DNA of 43,950 nt from Ignavibacteriota bacterium. Lineage in GTDB: Bacteria; Bacteroidota; Ignavibacteria; Ignavibacteriales; Melioribacteraceae. The notes under the pieces were generated by a model, which made no database searches, had not been told where the DNA came from, and was given only the letters and a program-made list of their open reading frames with translations. The stretch is from assembly GCA_002746605.1 (NCBI GenBank), contig PDPT01000011.1, forward strand, positions 1-43,950. Direction: 5' to 3'. Shown here piece after piece: positions 1 through 8,563 of the stretch; the stretch's first letter is position 1; each line of letters opens with the position of its first letter. Both the position numbers and the translations under genes were made by a program.

Positions 1-22
1 ATTTTTACTGAATATTTAATTT

Positions 23-1249
23 CTAGTTTTCTTGTGAATCATTCAAAATAAATTCTATTCTTTCCGAATTACCATCAATATTTGACCTTGGCTGAATTTT
101 AAAAATCTTACAAAGCAACGGATAAATATCAATATTCCATAAAGTTCCACACTTGTAATTCTTCTTAAAATCAGGTCCTTTAGCAATAAAAATTCCGTGC
201 ATATCTGTATGGTTATTATCAAAACCATGGTTACCGCCGGAATTATTTTTTACCAGATTTTTGTACCACAAATTGTTAACTAAAGACCAGCCCATATCTG
301 CGACAAGAATTATCGAATAAAGAAAAGGATTTTCAGAATAATGAAAATATTCCGGCATATCCTCTTTTAGATAAACCTTATAATTTTTTTGGTTCATCTT
401 CAAAGTAGAAAGTACTTCATTAAAATTATTTTTTCTCGGCTCAATCATCATTACGGTTTTAGAACCACTTAGTTTATAATCAAAACCTTGCAACATTTCT
501 TCAATATTTATCACTTTGTCTGTACTTATCTCTGTCATTCCGTGATCCGAAACAAAAATAAGATTTGTACTATCTTTCAAACCAATTGAATCTAATTTAC
601 TATTCAAATATCCTACAATTGTATCCAATCTTTGTATCGATTGATTTAGCTCATTCGAATTAGGACCAAACTTATGTCCGTATGAATCGGTGTCATGAAA
701 ATACATTGTTATAAATTTAGGGCGCTCGTTAACTGGTAATTGCAGCCACTCAATAACACCATCAACTCTTTCTCTGTAAGGCTTGTTGTGATCATAAACC
801 TTATACAAAGAAGGTCTTCTATAATCAAGAGTTACTTCGGAACCGGGCCAAAAATAGCTTGCGGTTTTAATTCCGTTTCTTTCGGCGGTTTCCCAAAAGG
901 CTTCACCGAGATACCATTCAGCATTTCTTACCGCTTTAGGTTTCCCTATTCTATATTTTTCTCCTGTAGTTGTGTTTATGAAACTATTTGCAATTATCCC
1001 ATGATTTTCCGGATACATACCGGTAATAATTGATAAATGATTAGGAAAAGTTTTTGAAGGAAATGACGGACGCAGAGATAATGCCTTAACACCTTCGGCG
1101 GCAATTTCATTTAAATTCGGAGAAAGATTACGATCAGTATAATCCCATCTGAAACCATCAAAAGAGATTAGAATTGTGTAATTATTTTTTTGTGCAAATG
1201 ATACGGCAGCAGAAAAAAGTAAAAAAACTAAGATTGTTCTTGTCTTCAT
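23..1249 (-). CDS. Secreted nucleotide pyrophosphatase/phosphodiesterase-like protein (alkaline phosphatase superfamily)
   Basis: The 408-aa product starts with a hydrophobic signal peptide (about residues 1-20, ending VSFAQ), so it is probably periplasmic. It carries the ENPP signature of the alkaline phosphatase superfamily: metal-binding Asp31 in ISFDGFRWDY, the nucleophile Thr67 in SFPSKTFPNH followed by TGMYPENHG, then DTDSYGHKFGP, FVSDHGM and GNHGFDN, which hold the remaining two-zinc ligands. Members cleave nucleotide or phosphodiester bonds, but the exact substrate cannot be read from sequence. The gene stands alone, downstream of the TonB receptor gene on the same strand but behind that gene's terminator, so it probably has its own promoter. 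The ATG start has only a weak purine stretch upstream. The family is secure, the substrate unknown. Confidence 0.88.
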   Translation of the reverse strand: MKTRTILVFLLFSAAVSFAQKNNYTILISFDGFRWDYTDRNLSPNLNEIAAEGVKALSLRPSFPSKTFPNHLSIITGMYPENHGIIANSFINTTTGEKYRIGKPKAVRNAEWYLGEAFWETAERNGIKTASYFWPGSEVTLDYRRPSLYKVYDHNKPYRERVDGVIEWLQLPVNERPKFITMYFHDTDSYGHKFGPNSNELNQSIQRLDTIVGYLNSKLDSIGLKDSTNLIFVSDHGMTEISTDKVINIEEMLQGFDYKLSGSKTVMMIEPRKNNFNEVLSTLKMNQKNYKVYLKEDMPEYFHYSENPFLYSIILVADMGWSLVNNLWYKNLVKNNSGGNHGFDNNHTDMHGIFIAKGPDFKKNYKCGTLWNIDIYPLLCKIFKIQPRSNIDGNSERIEFILNDSQEN

Positions 1250-1470
1250 TTTTTATCTCGATTTATATTTTTTAATTTAATTATTATTTACTACAACAAA
1301 TCATTAGATAAATTTTAAATTAATTATTTTTTTTGCTTAACGAAATATAATAATATTATCCGTAATCATAACTCTCCTTAATAGACATAAAATTTGCATT
1401 TTACTATTGGTTTTTTGCAGCTTATATCTTGAAATATATAATCTCATAACTTAATTTCTGTATTTAAAAA

Positions 1471-1501
1471 CAAAAAAGCCGCCTCAAAACTGAGACGGCT
1501 T
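1471..1501 (-). terminator. Rho-independent terminator of the TonB receptor gene
   Basis: Arms AAGCCGCCTCA (1477-1487) and TGAGACGGCTT (1491-1501) pair along 11 bp with one G-U wobble when read on the minus strand, with a 3-nt loop, and are followed on that strand by a run of six T. It lies about 30 bp beyond the stop of the receptor gene. The rest of the 282-bp gap (1250-1531) is AT-rich with no other feature seen. Confidence 0.85.
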
Positions 1502-1531
1502 CTCTTATTAAAAGAAATTATATCTTTTGGA

Positions 1532-4315
1532 TTAAAATAAAATACTAATACCAGCATTAAATGCTCTTGGTAAGCCTAAGTAAACATCTGCATCATCAGC
1601 TGCATGTGTTTTACCGTTACTGCTAAATGCATTATAGCTACTATTATCAGTAGCATCTTGAACATAAATTTCATCAAGTAAGTTGAAAACATGAGCAAAT
1701 ACTTGGAATTTAACACCACTTAACTCAAGTGGTAAATCATAATTCGCATGTAAATCAACAACTGTATAATTTGGAGCTTTCCAACTTTGTTGTGTATCAT
1801 TTTTATTTGTTCTTCCTGTTGGGTTCCAGTTTGCATAGTGATCTCTAAAATGTCTTACTATTCCTGTCAATGATAATCCTTTCACTGGATATAAAGATAA
1901 AACTGAGTATAAGGAGGTTTGAGGTTGATCACCAACTTTAAGACCTTTTACATATAAATTATAGTCTTTTGATACAAAATTACCACCATCATAACTTTTA
2001 TATTTCGCGTTAACGTCATTTAACACTTCCCAATTACCAAAAGATAAACCAACGTCTAATCTAACAAATTCAACAGGTTTTAAAGCAGCTTCTAACTCAA
2101 GTCCAAAATGTCTTTGATCTAAACCACTAATAAATACAAGAGCTTCTGTACCATCTTCATTTCTAACTCCTCTTGTTAAAGCTCTATTTAACCAATTTGT
2201 AAAATAAAAGTTTGCTTTAACAGCAACTTTACCACTTGGAGCTCTATAGTTTATACCACTTTCAAAACTTGTAAATTTTTCGCTTGAAGGATCTTCAGCA
2301 ATAGCTCCTGAACGATCATCAATCACTTCATCCAATATCGGAACTTTTGCAACATATCCGGCATTTGCATAGATATCTGTTGTTTTATTCAATCTATAGC
2401 TTGCACCACCTTTAATTTGATATCCACCTATTGGATCAGGATTAGCTGTTAATTCTTCACCTTTATCATTTTTCTTAAAATGATTTGTGTGAGCATATTT
2501 AATTGTAGAATATCCACCCATCATATAGGTTGTCCATCTATCGATTGAATATTCAGCTTGTAAATATCCACCAATCCAATCAACTGTATTTGTATAGTTA
2601 TAAGCTATTTTATCACCCAATCCAGCTTTTTTATTTGGATTGAATTCATCAGAATTATCTAAATAATATTTACCTCCAAGTAAGTCTCTAACTTCTCTAT
2701 AATGTGCTATTTCGGCTGTTCTCCAATCAATACCAAAAGAAGTTTTTAAGTTTTCTGATACTTTATAATAAGCTTTTGAAAGCACTCCAATAGTCCATTG
2801 ATTATTTCTACTATTTCTTAAAATACCTAGAGACTGACCATCAGCTTTAGTTAATTTTTTCTTATCAACATAATAATCTCCAGCTGCTCCGGAGTTCATT
2901 GCAATAGTACCATTCCAATCTCTTGTCCAAGGACTAGGACCATAATAGAATTTATAATTTTGACCACCTACTTTACCATTTGCATCCTTAGCTAATAACT
3001 TACCATAAGTACCGGTTCCACCACCATGTCCACCGGAATAATATGCAGTAGTATATAAACTTAATTTGTTGGATAATTGAGAATACCAGTTTAAGTTAAC
3101 AATAGGTTTATGGAAATAGTTTTCTCTTTCGTTAATAAAACCTTTATCGTGTCTATCTTCTAGACCACCACCATTTGGAGAAAAACCAAAAAGAGGTACT
3201 TGGAATTGTTTACCGGTATAAGAAGGGTTAACAGGAGACCAGTTTTGATTAAAAGTTCTTCCTTTTTCTTGGAACTTTTCTAATGCTTCATCTGAATAGT
3301 GTAATTCATTTTTCGCAAAATCATGACTATAAACAGCTGCATTTTGTCTGTATGAATTTTGTCCATGTCTTTGTGGAGCACCAAGTGCATATAATTCTAA
3401 ACGATTAGACTGACTTAGATTTACACCAACACCAAAATAGTATGCCCAAGCATTAGTCCAAGTTTTATCAATAAAACCATTACCTGATTTTTTAACTATT
3501 GCAGCATTAACAGCCCAAGTATCGTCAATTAAGCCTGAGCTTGCCATTAAAGTTGATTTTAAGAATCCATCGTTACCAAATTCTTGTTTTAATTTACCAC
3601 CAAATTGAGCAGCAGTTGGGTCAGTAATAATGTTCATTGTACCACCAATTGAAGGTGTAGCAATGTTAACAGCACTTAAACCTCTTTGCAACTGAATAGA
3701 TGAAGTAGCATCACCAACTCCATCCCAATTTGACCAATAAACCCAACCATTTTCCATATCATTAACAGGAACACCATTGATCATTATTGCAATGTTTCTT
3801 TGGTTAAAACCTCTAATGTTTATACGAGCATCACCGGCACCACCACCTTGCATTGTAGCATAAACACTAGGAGTTGTATTTAATATCATTGGAACATCTT
3901 GAGAACCAAGTTTCATTTCCATTTCTTTTTTATCAATATTTGAAAAAGCAACCGGAGTTTCCCTTTCTTTTGCTCTATCGGCAAGCACTGTTACGGAAAG
4001 TGAAAATTCATGGTCTTTTAAATCAAAATTCAATTCCATATTATTTGTTACTTTTAAATTAGTTAATTCTACGGTTTCAAAACCAATATAACTGCAAGTA
4101 ATGGTATATTCACCGCGAGGAAGTGTAAATTCATATTTACCTTCTCCATCTGTTGCGGCTCCAATTGCCATCCCTTGTACATAAACATTGGCACCGAAAA
4201 GTATCTCACCTGTATTAGCACTTTTAACAACACCGAAAACTTTATAATTCTGTGCAAATAAAGCAGTACTAAACAGCATTACAATTAATGCAATAAGTTT
4301 GTAGTTTTTAAGCAT
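1532..4315 (-). CDS. TonB-dependent outer-membrane receptor with N-terminal carboxypeptidase-D-like domain
   Basis: The preferred start is the ATG at 4315, giving 927 aa. It begins a clean signal peptide (MLKNYKLIALIVMLFSTALF) and has GAGGGG upstream; an upstream in-frame ATG at 4357 would put 14 polar residues before the signal. After the signal comes a CarboxypepD_reg-like beta-sandwich (about residues 22-105), then the plug domain (about 120-230) with NIRGFNQRNIAIMINGVPV and the GGTMNIIT end typical of plugs. A long beta-barrel follows, finishing in a C-terminal Phe (GISILF) as expected for BAM-dependent insertion. Such proteins import siderophores, cobalamin, glycans or peptides with TonB-ExbBD energy. 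No SusD-like partner is adjacent, so a SusCD system is unlikely, and the ligand is unknown. Confidence 0.9.
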   Translation of the reverse strand: MLKNYKLIALIVMLFSTALFAQNYKVFGVVKSANTGEILFGANVYVQGMAIGAATDGEGKYEFTLPRGEYTITCSYIGFETVELTNLKVTNNMELNFDLKDHEFSLSVTVLADRAKERETPVAFSNIDKKEMEMKLGSQDVPMILNTTPSVYATMQGGGAGDARINIRGFNQRNIAIMINGVPVNDMENGWVYWSNWDGVGDATSSIQLQRGLSAVNIATPSIGGTMNIITDPTAAQFGGKLKQEFGNDGFLKSTLMASSGLIDDTWAVNAAIVKKSGNGFIDKTWTNAWAYYFGVGVNLSQSNRLELYALGAPQRHGQNSYRQNAAVYSHDFAKNELHYSDEALEKFQEKGRTFNQNWSPVNPSYTGKQFQVPLFGFSPNGGGLEDRHDKGFINERENYFHKPIVNLNWYSQLSNKLSLYTTAYYSGGHGGGTGTYGKLLAKDANGKVGGQNYKFYYGPSPWTRDWNGTIAMNSGAAGDYYVDKKKLTKADGQSLGILRNSRNNQWTIGVLSKAYYKVSENLKTSFGIDWRTAEIAHYREVRDLLGGKYYLDNSDEFNPNKKAGLGDKIAYNYTNTVDWIGGYLQAEYSIDRWTTYMMGGYSTIKYAHTNHFKKNDKGEELTANPDPIGGYQIKGGASYRLNKTTDIYANAGYVAKVPILDEVIDDRSGAIAEDPSSEKFTSFESGINYRAPSGKVAVKANFYFTNWLNRALTRGVRNEDGTEALVFISGLDQRHFGLELEAALKPVEFVRLDVGLSFGNWEVLNDVNAKYKSYDGGNFVSKDYNLYVKGLKVGDQPQTSLYSVLSLYPVKGLSLTGIVRHFRDHYANWNPTGRTNKNDTQQSWKAPNYTVVDLHANYDLPLELSGVKFQVFAHVFNLLDEIYVQDATDNSSYNAFSSNGKTHAADDADVYLGLPRAFNAGISILF

Positions 4316-4591
4316 AGAGTTTTCCCCTCTTTTTTTGTGACTAAAAATATATCCCATTTATAATAATAGATAATTGATAAATATTTACCAATACTCTTTT
4401 TATTTATTAACAATTATTTAACATTAAAAATTTTTTCTAAAAAAAGTTGTTTTTTTATTTTTTTCAAAGTATGACCAATAAAATCAAATGTTTCAGCTTA
4501 TACTCGAGTAAATTCTGAAAGTAATTCCGCTTAAAATTTATTATGTTATGCCTTAAAATTTTTAATTAATTAAAACTCGGAAGTATAATTT

Positions 4592-5086
4592 ATGATTGTT
4601 GAACACAAAAAAAAATTAAAAAACATAAAATTAGTTATCACAGATGTGGATGGTGTTTTAACAGACGGCGGACTTTATTACACGGAAGAAGGTCTCGTTA
4701 TGAAAAAGTTTAATGTTAAAGACGGAATGGGAATGAGGCTTCTTAAAATGCAAGGGATTAAAAACGCCATAATCACAACGGATACTTCGGAATTAATTAA
4801 AACACGAGGTGAAAGAGTAAAAGTAGATTACCTATATCTTGGCATTTGGGATAAAGATGTTAAAATGAAAGAAATTTGTGAATTGGAAAATATTTCACCC
4901 GAAGAAGTTGCTTTTATTGGCGATGATTTAAACGATTTGGAAATAATTGAAGCTGTGGGTCTTTCAGCTTGTCCGAATAATGCAGTTGATGCCATAAAAG
5001 AAAAAGTAGATCTTATTCTAAACTTAAATGGCGGCGAAGGAGCTTTTAGAGAATTTGCCGATTTGATTTTAGCTAATAAAAATTAG
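4592..5086 (+). CDS. kdsC: KdsC-type HAD phosphatase (3-deoxy-D-manno-octulosonate-8-phosphate phosphatase)
   Basis: This 164-aa protein matches the short, cap-less C0 HAD family. Nucleophile Asp18 and Asp20 lie in VITDVDGVLTDGG, motif II is ITTDTSE, and motif IV is AFIGDDLNDLEII. GLSACPNNAVDAIKEKVD is the conserved KdsC tail region. KdsC dephosphorylates Kdo-8-phosphate in LPS core synthesis in the cytoplasm. No kdsA, kdsB or kdsD genes are nearby, so a phosphatase for a related nonulosonic acid or sugar phosphate remains possible. The gene starts an operon: the next ATG lies two bases after its stop. Confidence 0.85.
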   Translation: MIVEHKKKLKNIKLVITDVDGVLTDGGLYYTEEGLVMKKFNVKDGMGMRLLKMQGIKNAIITTDTSELIKTRGERVKVDYLYLGIWDKDVKMKEICELENISPEEVAFIGDDLNDLEIIEAVGLSACPNNAVDAIKEKVDLILNLNGGEGAFREFADLILANKN

Positions 5087-5088
5087 TA

Positions 5089-5721
5089 ATGATAAATTTT
5101 ACAGATTTCAATATTATTCAAATAATAAATCATTTAGGTACTTTTGCCTTTGCACTAAGCGGTATAAGATTATCTTCCCACAAAAATTTTGATTGGTTCG
5201 GGGCTTATGTAGTTGGCTTGATAACTGCAATAGGCGGCGGAACTTTTCGTGATATTCTTCTTGACATAACTCCATTCTGGATGGAAAGTTATTCTTATAT
5301 AATTATTACAGGAATTGCTTTAGTTCTTTTTTTATTATTCAATAAACCTTTATTAAACTTAAACAAAACTTTATTTATTTTTGATACAATCGGGTTAGGA
5401 CTCTTTGTTGTAGTGGGAATAGAAAAAACACTTGAAACTGGCTTCCCTTTTTCGGTTGCAATTATTATGGGAACAATAACCGGTTCACTTGGCGGAGTAA
5501 TTAGAGACATTCTCATAAATGAAACTCCTTTAATTTTCAGAAAAGATATTTATGCTCTTGCCTGCATTGCCGGAGGAATTTCTTATCTGCTTTGCTATGA
5601 GTTAAATCTATCTTTAAACCTAACTCAAATTATTGCTTCCTTAACTGTAATTGTAATTAGATTTGTTGCGGTAAAATATAAAATACAAGTTCCCAATATA
5701 AACTTCAATAATAACCTGTAA
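5089..5721 (+). CDS. TRIC-type cation channel family membrane protein (UPF0126/YicG-like)
   Basis: The 210-aa, seven-helix protein contains two copies of the UPF0126 repeat. The first runs from about residue 14 (GTFAFALSGIRLSS) to GGGTFRDILL, the second from about 98 (IFDTIGLGLFVVVG) to GGVIRDIL. The paired GG-x-x-RDIL motifs are the hallmark of prokaryotic TRIC channels, which form trimers conducting monovalent cations. It probably sits in the inner membrane. It follows the KdsC-like gene by two bases and is therefore probably co-transcribed, though no functional link to Kdo synthesis is obvious. Confidence 0.85.
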   Translation: MINFTDFNIIQIINHLGTFAFALSGIRLSSHKNFDWFGAYVVGLITAIGGGTFRDILLDITPFWMESYSYIIITGIALVLFLLFNKPLLNLNKTLFIFDTIGLGLFVVVGIEKTLETGFPFSVAIIMGTITGSLGGVIRDILINETPLIFRKDIYALACIAGGISYLLCYELNLSLNLTQIIASLTVIVIRFVAVKYKIQVPNINFNNNL

Positions 5722-5801
5722 TACTAATTGCTCATAATTCGTAAATAACTTATAATCTGTACAAACAAAAAATTTTATTTTACTATTTTTATATGTCAAT
5801 T

Positions 5802-5837
5802 ATTACTGCATTTTTCGCGCATTCGGAATGCAGTAAT
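5802..5837. repeat. 10-bp perfect inverted repeat upstream of the peptidase gene
   Basis: ATTACTGCAT (5802-5811) is matched exactly by ATGCAGTAAT (5828-5837) across a 16-nt spacer containing CGCG. It ends 29 bp before the TTG start of the peptidase gene. No U-run follows, so it is not an obvious terminator; an operator or a 5'-UTR hairpin is more likely. Confidence 0.5.
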
Positions 5838-5866
5838 CAAACTTTTAAATTTAAGAGGAAAAAATT

Positions 5867-7474
5867 TTGGAAAAAGAATTTTATCAATTCATAAATAATT
5901 ATGAAAAAAAGGTTATTGAATTAAGTAGAGAATTAAACCTTTCTAATTTTAATGCAACAATTTCAGGTAAACCCGAAGACTACAAAAAAACAGCAGAGCT
6001 TGAGTTAAAAATAAAGAAAATTTTCTCTAACAAAGAAGATTTTGAAAAAATTAAAAACTTTAAAAACTCCCATGAAATTAAAGATGAAGTAAACCAAAGA
6101 GAAATTGAAGTCTTATATAATACTTATGCCGAATTTCAAATAGATGAAAAATTATTAGAAGAAATTGTAGCTCTTTCAAATAAAATAGAAGAAAAATTTG
6201 CAACCTACAGAGCCGAGATAAACGGTAAAAAATTAACTGATAACGAAATTGATAAAATTTTAGAAACTTCAAAAGATAGTAAAGAGCTAGAAGAAACTTG
6301 GAAAGCAAGTAAACAGATTGGTGAACTTGTAAATAAAGATGTAATTGAATTAGTAAAGCTCAGAAACAAAGCAGCTAAAAGTTTGGGTTATAAAAACCAC
6401 AGAGAAATGAGTTTGAAGTTAAACGAATTAGAGCCTGAGTTTTTAGATAATCTTTTTGATGAATTAGACAAACTAACAAGAGAAAAATTCTTTTCGCTAA
6501 AAGATAAAATAGATAATTACCTCTCCGAACATTATTCAATTACTAAAGATGAGTTGATGCCGTGGCATTATCAAGATAAATTTTTTCAGCAAGGACCAAG
6601 TATTTACAACTTGGATTTAGATAAATATTTTGAGAATAAAAACATAGAAAAATTAACAGACGATTATTATTCCGGTATCGGTTTGGAAATAAAAGATATG
6701 CTTGCCAAAAGTGATCTTTATGAAAAGGATGGAAAATATCAGCACGCATATTGTACACAAATTGATAAAGCAGGTGATGTAAGAGTTCTATGCAACATAA
6801 AACCCAATTACAAATGGATGGGAACAATGCTTCATGAATTCGGGCATGCGGTTTATGATAAGTATGTTAGTAATAAACTTCCTTGGGCTTTACGAGAACA
6901 TGCTCACATATTCACAACTGAAGCAATTGCAATGCTATTCGGAAGGTTCGCATCAAATCCACATTGGCTTAAAGAAATGTTAAATATTTCTGATGATGAA
7001 AAAAATATAATTTCCCAAAAAAGTTTTAAGATTTTACAACTCGAACAAATTATTTTTTCCCGCTGGGTACAGGTAATTTACAGATTTGAAAAAGCTATGT
7101 TTGAAAATCCAGAGCAAGACTTAAATTCTTTATGGTTAAATTTAGTAGAAAAATATCAGGGCTTAAAAAAGCCCGAAGGTAGAGATAAACCCGATTGGGC
7201 TTCAAAAATTCACATTGCACTTTATCCTGTTTATTATCAGAATTATATGTTAGGCGAACTTTTGGCATCGCAGCTTTATTTTTACATAAAAGAAAAAGTA
7301 CTAAAAGATAATTCCGAAGAAGTAAAATCTTTTGTAGGAGAAAAGAAAGTCGGTGAGTATTTGATAAATTTATTTTTTTCTTACGGTGCTTTACTTAAGT
7401 GGGATAAGCTCATTAAAAAATCTACGGGCGAAGAGTTAAACGCCGAATATTGGATAAAACAATTTGTGAAATAA
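5867..7474 (+). CDS. M3-like zinc metallopeptidase (oligoendopeptidase/peptidyl-dipeptidase type)
   Basis: The gene begins with TTG at 5867; AGAGGA at 5854-5859 is well placed to select it, and no better ATG is near. The 535-aa product has the gluzincin zinc site His323-Glu324-x-x-His327 in MLHEFGHAVYD, with third ligand Glu352 in TTEAIAM. The 25-residue spacing from His327 fits family M3 better than M2, where ACE has 24. A downstream YYQNYMLGEL segment matches the substrate-binding Tyr region of this clan. There is no signal peptide, so it is probably cytosolic and trims short peptides. The polysaccharide deacetylase gene starts directly after its stop codon. M2/M3 assignment is uncertain; the metallopeptidase call is not. 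Confidence 0.85.
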   Translation: MEKEFYQFINNYEKKVIELSRELNLSNFNATISGKPEDYKKTAELELKIKKIFSNKEDFEKIKNFKNSHEIKDEVNQREIEVLYNTYAEFQIDEKLLEEIVALSNKIEEKFATYRAEINGKKLTDNEIDKILETSKDSKELEETWKASKQIGELVNKDVIELVKLRNKAAKSLGYKNHREMSLKLNELEPEFLDNLFDELDKLTREKFFSLKDKIDNYLSEHYSITKDELMPWHYQDKFFQQGPSIYNLDLDKYFENKNIEKLTDDYYSGIGLEIKDMLAKSDLYEKDGKYQHAYCTQIDKAGDVRVLCNIKPNYKWMGTMLHEFGHAVYDKYVSNKLPWALREHAHIFTTEAIAMLFGRFASNPHWLKEMLNISDDEKNIISQKSFKILQLEQIIFSRWVQVIYRFEKAMFENPEQDLNSLWLNLVEKYQGLKKPEGRDKPDWASKIHIALYPVYYQNYMLGELLASQLYFYIKEKVLKDNSEEVKSFVGEKKVGEYLINLFFSYGALLKWDKLIKKSTGEELNAEYWIKQFVK

Positions 7475-8251
7475 ATGAAACTTAAAATAATTTCATTTTT
7501 ATTGTTTTTGATTTTTATTTACAGCTGTGAAAATCCAACGGAAGTTAAAGAAAAGAGAATCGCAGGTTTTTGTTTAACTTTTGACGATAATTATATTGAA
7601 AACTGGAAAAAGATTATTCCTATTTTAGATTCTAACAACATTAAAGCAACTTTTTTTATTACTCAAATAAGAGCAATATCTCAGAAAGAAAAAGAAATAA
7701 TCAAATTGTTAAAATCAAAAGGCAATGAAATAGCTGTGCATGGTTACAGACATATTGATGCAAATAAATTTTTAGAATCTCATACGATAAAAGAATATAT
7801 TGAAATTGAAATTATTCCCTCAATTAACTTTTTGAATAAATTGGATATTACTCCCACATCATTTGCTTACCCGAATGGTTTTAATAATGATTCTTTAGAT
7901 TCAGCTTTATTAAATATTTTCAAAATTTTACGAGATGTAACCGATGAACAAAGAAAACCGTTAGAAAAAAATATTGAAGAGATCAACGAAATTTATGTTT
8001 CTGCAAATAATAATAAAATAACTGCAGCATTGGGAATAGATAAAAATTTTAAAATTTCATTAGAGATGATTGAAAAAGGCTTTAAAAGAGCTTCCGCAAA
8101 AAATGAAGTTATTGTTTTTTACGCTCATAATCCCGTTAAAACAGTAACAGCTCCTTATCAAATTAAAATAGATTATATTAAGAAGATAATTAGTCTTGCA
8201 AAAAAATATGATTTAACGAACCATACTATTTCGGAGCTAAGTGAATTATAA
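7475..8251 (+). CDS. Polysaccharide deacetylase family lipoprotein (NodB domain, CE4)
   Basis: The 258-aa product starts with an N-terminal hydrophobic segment ending IYSC, which reads as a lipobox with the lipidated Cys at about residue 18. The NodB fold follows: TFDDNY (catalytic base and metal Asp), FFIT, the metal-binding HGYRH and the FAYPNG motif. These enzymes remove N- or O-acetyl groups from peptidoglycan, exopolysaccharide or chitin-like polymers. As a lipoprotein it should act in the periplasm or on the outer membrane. The ATG directly abuts the stop codon of the peptidase gene, implying translational coupling. The C-terminal half is less conserved and the substrate cannot be assigned. 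Confidence 0.82.
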   Translation: MKLKIISFLLFLIFIYSCENPTEVKEKRIAGFCLTFDDNYIENWKKIIPILDSNNIKATFFITQIRAISQKEKEIIKLLKSKGNEIAVHGYRHIDANKFLESHTIKEYIEIEIIPSINFLNKLDITPTSFAYPNGFNNDSLDSALLNIFKILRDVTDEQRKPLEKNIEEINEIYVSANNNKITAALGIDKNFKISLEMIEKGFKRASAKNEVIVFYAHNPVKTVTAPYQIKIDYIKKIISLAKKYDLTNHTISELSEL

Positions 8252-8563
8252 ACAGGCTTTTAATTTTTAAGTAAAAAACAATCAGCAAAGATTCAGATAT
8301 ACACATTTGTTTGATTTAACTATAACTTTACCGCATCACTATAATTTAAATAGGAAAAAAAAGCACACACTCTTTGAGTTTTCACTAATTATTTTTATCT
8401 TTGCGACGGCTTTACCCAATATGGGAGAGGCTAATAAAGGTATTGATAAAATGTTCTTTTTTAACTATACTCAACTAAGAAATTTTCATCATACACTTTT
8501 AATTAATTTGAATTTAAAGATAAATTTTTATCTGTCAATTAAAAATGAGACTATCTTAAAATC
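8252..8563. other. Intergenic region upstream of the signalling operon
   Basis: This 312-bp gene-free stretch separates the deacetylase gene from the CheB-CheR fusion gene. The only feature I can support is the promoter at 8373-8403. An 86-codon open frame at 8307-8567 is low-complexity, overlaps the next gene and is not considered coding. Confidence 0.6.
8373..8403 (+). promoter_or_regulatory. Bacteroidota-type promoter for the CheB-CheR/kinase operon
   Basis: TTTG at 8373-8376 and TATCTTTG at 8396-8403 are separated by 19 bp. This is an exact match to the -33 TTTG / -7 TAnnTTTG pattern known for the primary sigma factor of Bacteroidota. Initiation would fall near 8410, leaving a leader of about 150 nt before the ATG at 8564. 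Confidence 0.55.
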